The position numbers and the translations under genes were made by a program. DNA of 64,000 nt from positions 372,001-436,000 of the forward strand of contig NZ_VCHA01000002.1 in the NCBI RefSeq assembly GCF_016597815.1, in the 5' to 3' direction. Below the pieces are notes generated by a model, which saw only the letters and a program-made list of their open reading frames with translations, was not told the DNA's origin and did not search any database. The stretch comes from Marinobacter sp. DY40_1A1. GTDB lineage: Bacteria > Pseudomonadota > Gammaproteobacteria > Pseudomonadales > Oleiphilaceae. Numbering within the stretch: position 1 is the first letter of the stretch; each line of letters starts with the position of its first letter. Positions 63,192-64,000 of the stretch are shown here, in pieces.

Positions 63192-64000
63192 TCAGGACAG
63201 TCGTTCAAGTTGTTTCAGGAGTGCTGGCTCCCAATCTTCGATAACCAAACCACTTATCTGTTGTTGCAAGTCCTGGATCTGTCGTGACGCCAGGCTCACC
63301 AGGCCGCTTTCCTTCATCAGCCGTGCCGATGCCAAGCGCCAGTAGAACTGCTCCCGTGGCTCGCGGGCGCCCGCAAGCCCGTCTTCAAGCAATTGCATAG
63401 CCTGCGCCAGCCCTTTCTGGGCAATCAGCTCCCGCGCAGTGTCATAGGCTTGCTCCCATGGGCTGGCACTGCCGCCAGATTGCCCCTGGGCATGTGCAGG
63501 CGCAGACCAAAGCCATTCCTGGGCTTCCGGCGATAGAAACGGGGTGCCATCGTTAAACGTCAGTTCCGCCAGCTGCGGCAGTCGTTCCACAAATTCGTTA
63601 ACGGCTGCACGAATGGCCTCAGCGCAGGCATCACATCCCAAAGCCGCGGCCACACCGGCACTGAGTCGGTGGCCTTCAAGCCAGAAGGGGCTGACCGACA
63701 GGCTTTGTTCTATGCGCTGCCAAAGCGACTGATCGGGCGCTTTTTCCAGAGCTTCACGGTATTCCGCAACGCGATCCGCACTTACGGCGGCCAGGTCAGA
63801 GCGTTTGCCATCCCGGGTTGGCGGTACCGAAGTAATGCTCTGCCAGATGGCGTACCGGCGAATCTGGTAACCCAGGGGCCGCTCGGGCTCGGTGCCGGTC
63901 AGCAAATCTGCCACTTTCAACAAACTCTGGCGGGTGGCCCGTTCATTACCCGGGTCCAGCGTCAGGGCGCCAAGCGCCGGGCTGGCTGGCGCAGCGGAAG
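63192..64000 (-). CDS. tssA: Type VI secretion protein TssA (N-terminus cut by window)
   Basis: At least 269 residues visible on the minus strand, open to the window edge. PLGYQIRRYAIWQSITSVPP and LSVSPFWLEGHRLSAGVAAA match the VasJ/TssA C-terminal region, with ADLLTGTEPERPLGYQIRRY just before. TssA proteins organise sheath and baseplate assembly. It lies upstream of tssM in the same direction, with about 100 bases between them. The real start and N-terminal ImpA domain lie beyond base 64000. Confidence 0.82.
   Translation of the reverse strand, partial: SAAPASPALGALTLDPGNERATRQSLLKVADLLTGTEPERPLGYQIRRYAIWQSITSVPPTRDGKRSDLAAVSADRVAEYREALEKAPDQSLWQRIEQSLSVSPFWLEGHRLSAGVAAALGCDACAEAIRAAVNEFVERLPQLAELTFNDGTPFLSPEAQEWLWSAPAHAQGQSGGSASPWEQAYDTARELIAQKGLAQAMQLLEDGLAGAREPREQFYWRLASARLMKESGLVSLASRQIQDLQQQISGLVIEDWEPALLKQLERLS

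Overview
The window looks like a chromosomal segment of a marine gammaproteobacterium, most likely Marinobacter or a close relative. This is inferred from the protein families (class GN sortase system, acetylpolyamine deacetylase-like protein, DUF2288, LysO, TmcA, ThiI with a rhodanese tail), the moderately high GC and the dense gene packing; no taxonomic marker gene is present. I found no tRNA, rRNA, CRISPR array, insertion sequence or prophage. About 53 protein genes are supported, two of them cut by the window ends.

Layout. 1-4241 is an arsenic island: arsR-gapdh-arsJ on the minus strand, divergent from arsH-acr3. 4396-7523 holds uppP and uvrD, convergent around a long hairpin repeat. 7639-10993 is a likely transcription unit with a strong sigma-28 (FliA) promoter in front of a chemoreceptor, followed by a porin and a small PstS-like periplasmic protein. 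11062-19118 carries gabD divergent from an acetylpolyamine deacetylase, then thiI, ppnN, a cytochrome c, an odd 3-hydroxyisobutyryl-CoA hydrolase-like protein and an ankyrin lipoprotein. 19189-30329 is mostly housekeeping (tmcA/DUF2237, a UvrD-like helicase, an OmpA protein with calcium-type repeats, a methyltransferase/D-amino acid dehydrogenase pair, tatD/HD-GYP).

30350-38766 contains lysO/DUF2288 and then a two-component cluster: REC, REC-HDOD and HPt-REC-REC-GGDEF on the minus strand, divergent from two overlapping histidine kinases. 38827-48616 contains acnA, a truncated HD-GYP gene, a chemoreceptor with a histidine-rich membrane sensor, an SCO1-like protein, two membrane proteins with TPR-like tails (one a rhomboid protease), a signal-less OmpA-domain protein and a MAPEG protein. 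48697-56658 holds plsC and a proteobacterial dedicated sortase system: sortase, one VIT/vWA target, response regulator, sensor kinase and a translationally coupled DUF3422 protein. 56669-59325 has a DUF815 ATPase, an outer membrane barrel and a YqjD/holin-like pair. 59507-64000 is the edge of a type VI secretion cluster (tssM, tssA).

The most unusual structure is a family of four long hairpins (5233-5345, 21751-21855, 45958-46066, 52189-52307). Each has a nearly invariant core of about 55 bases, itself made of two small hairpins, flanked by 25-33 base arms. The arms pair perfectly or with G:U wobbles within a copy but differ in sequence between copies. One copy carries the likely Shine-Dalgarno of the sortase target gene in its arm.
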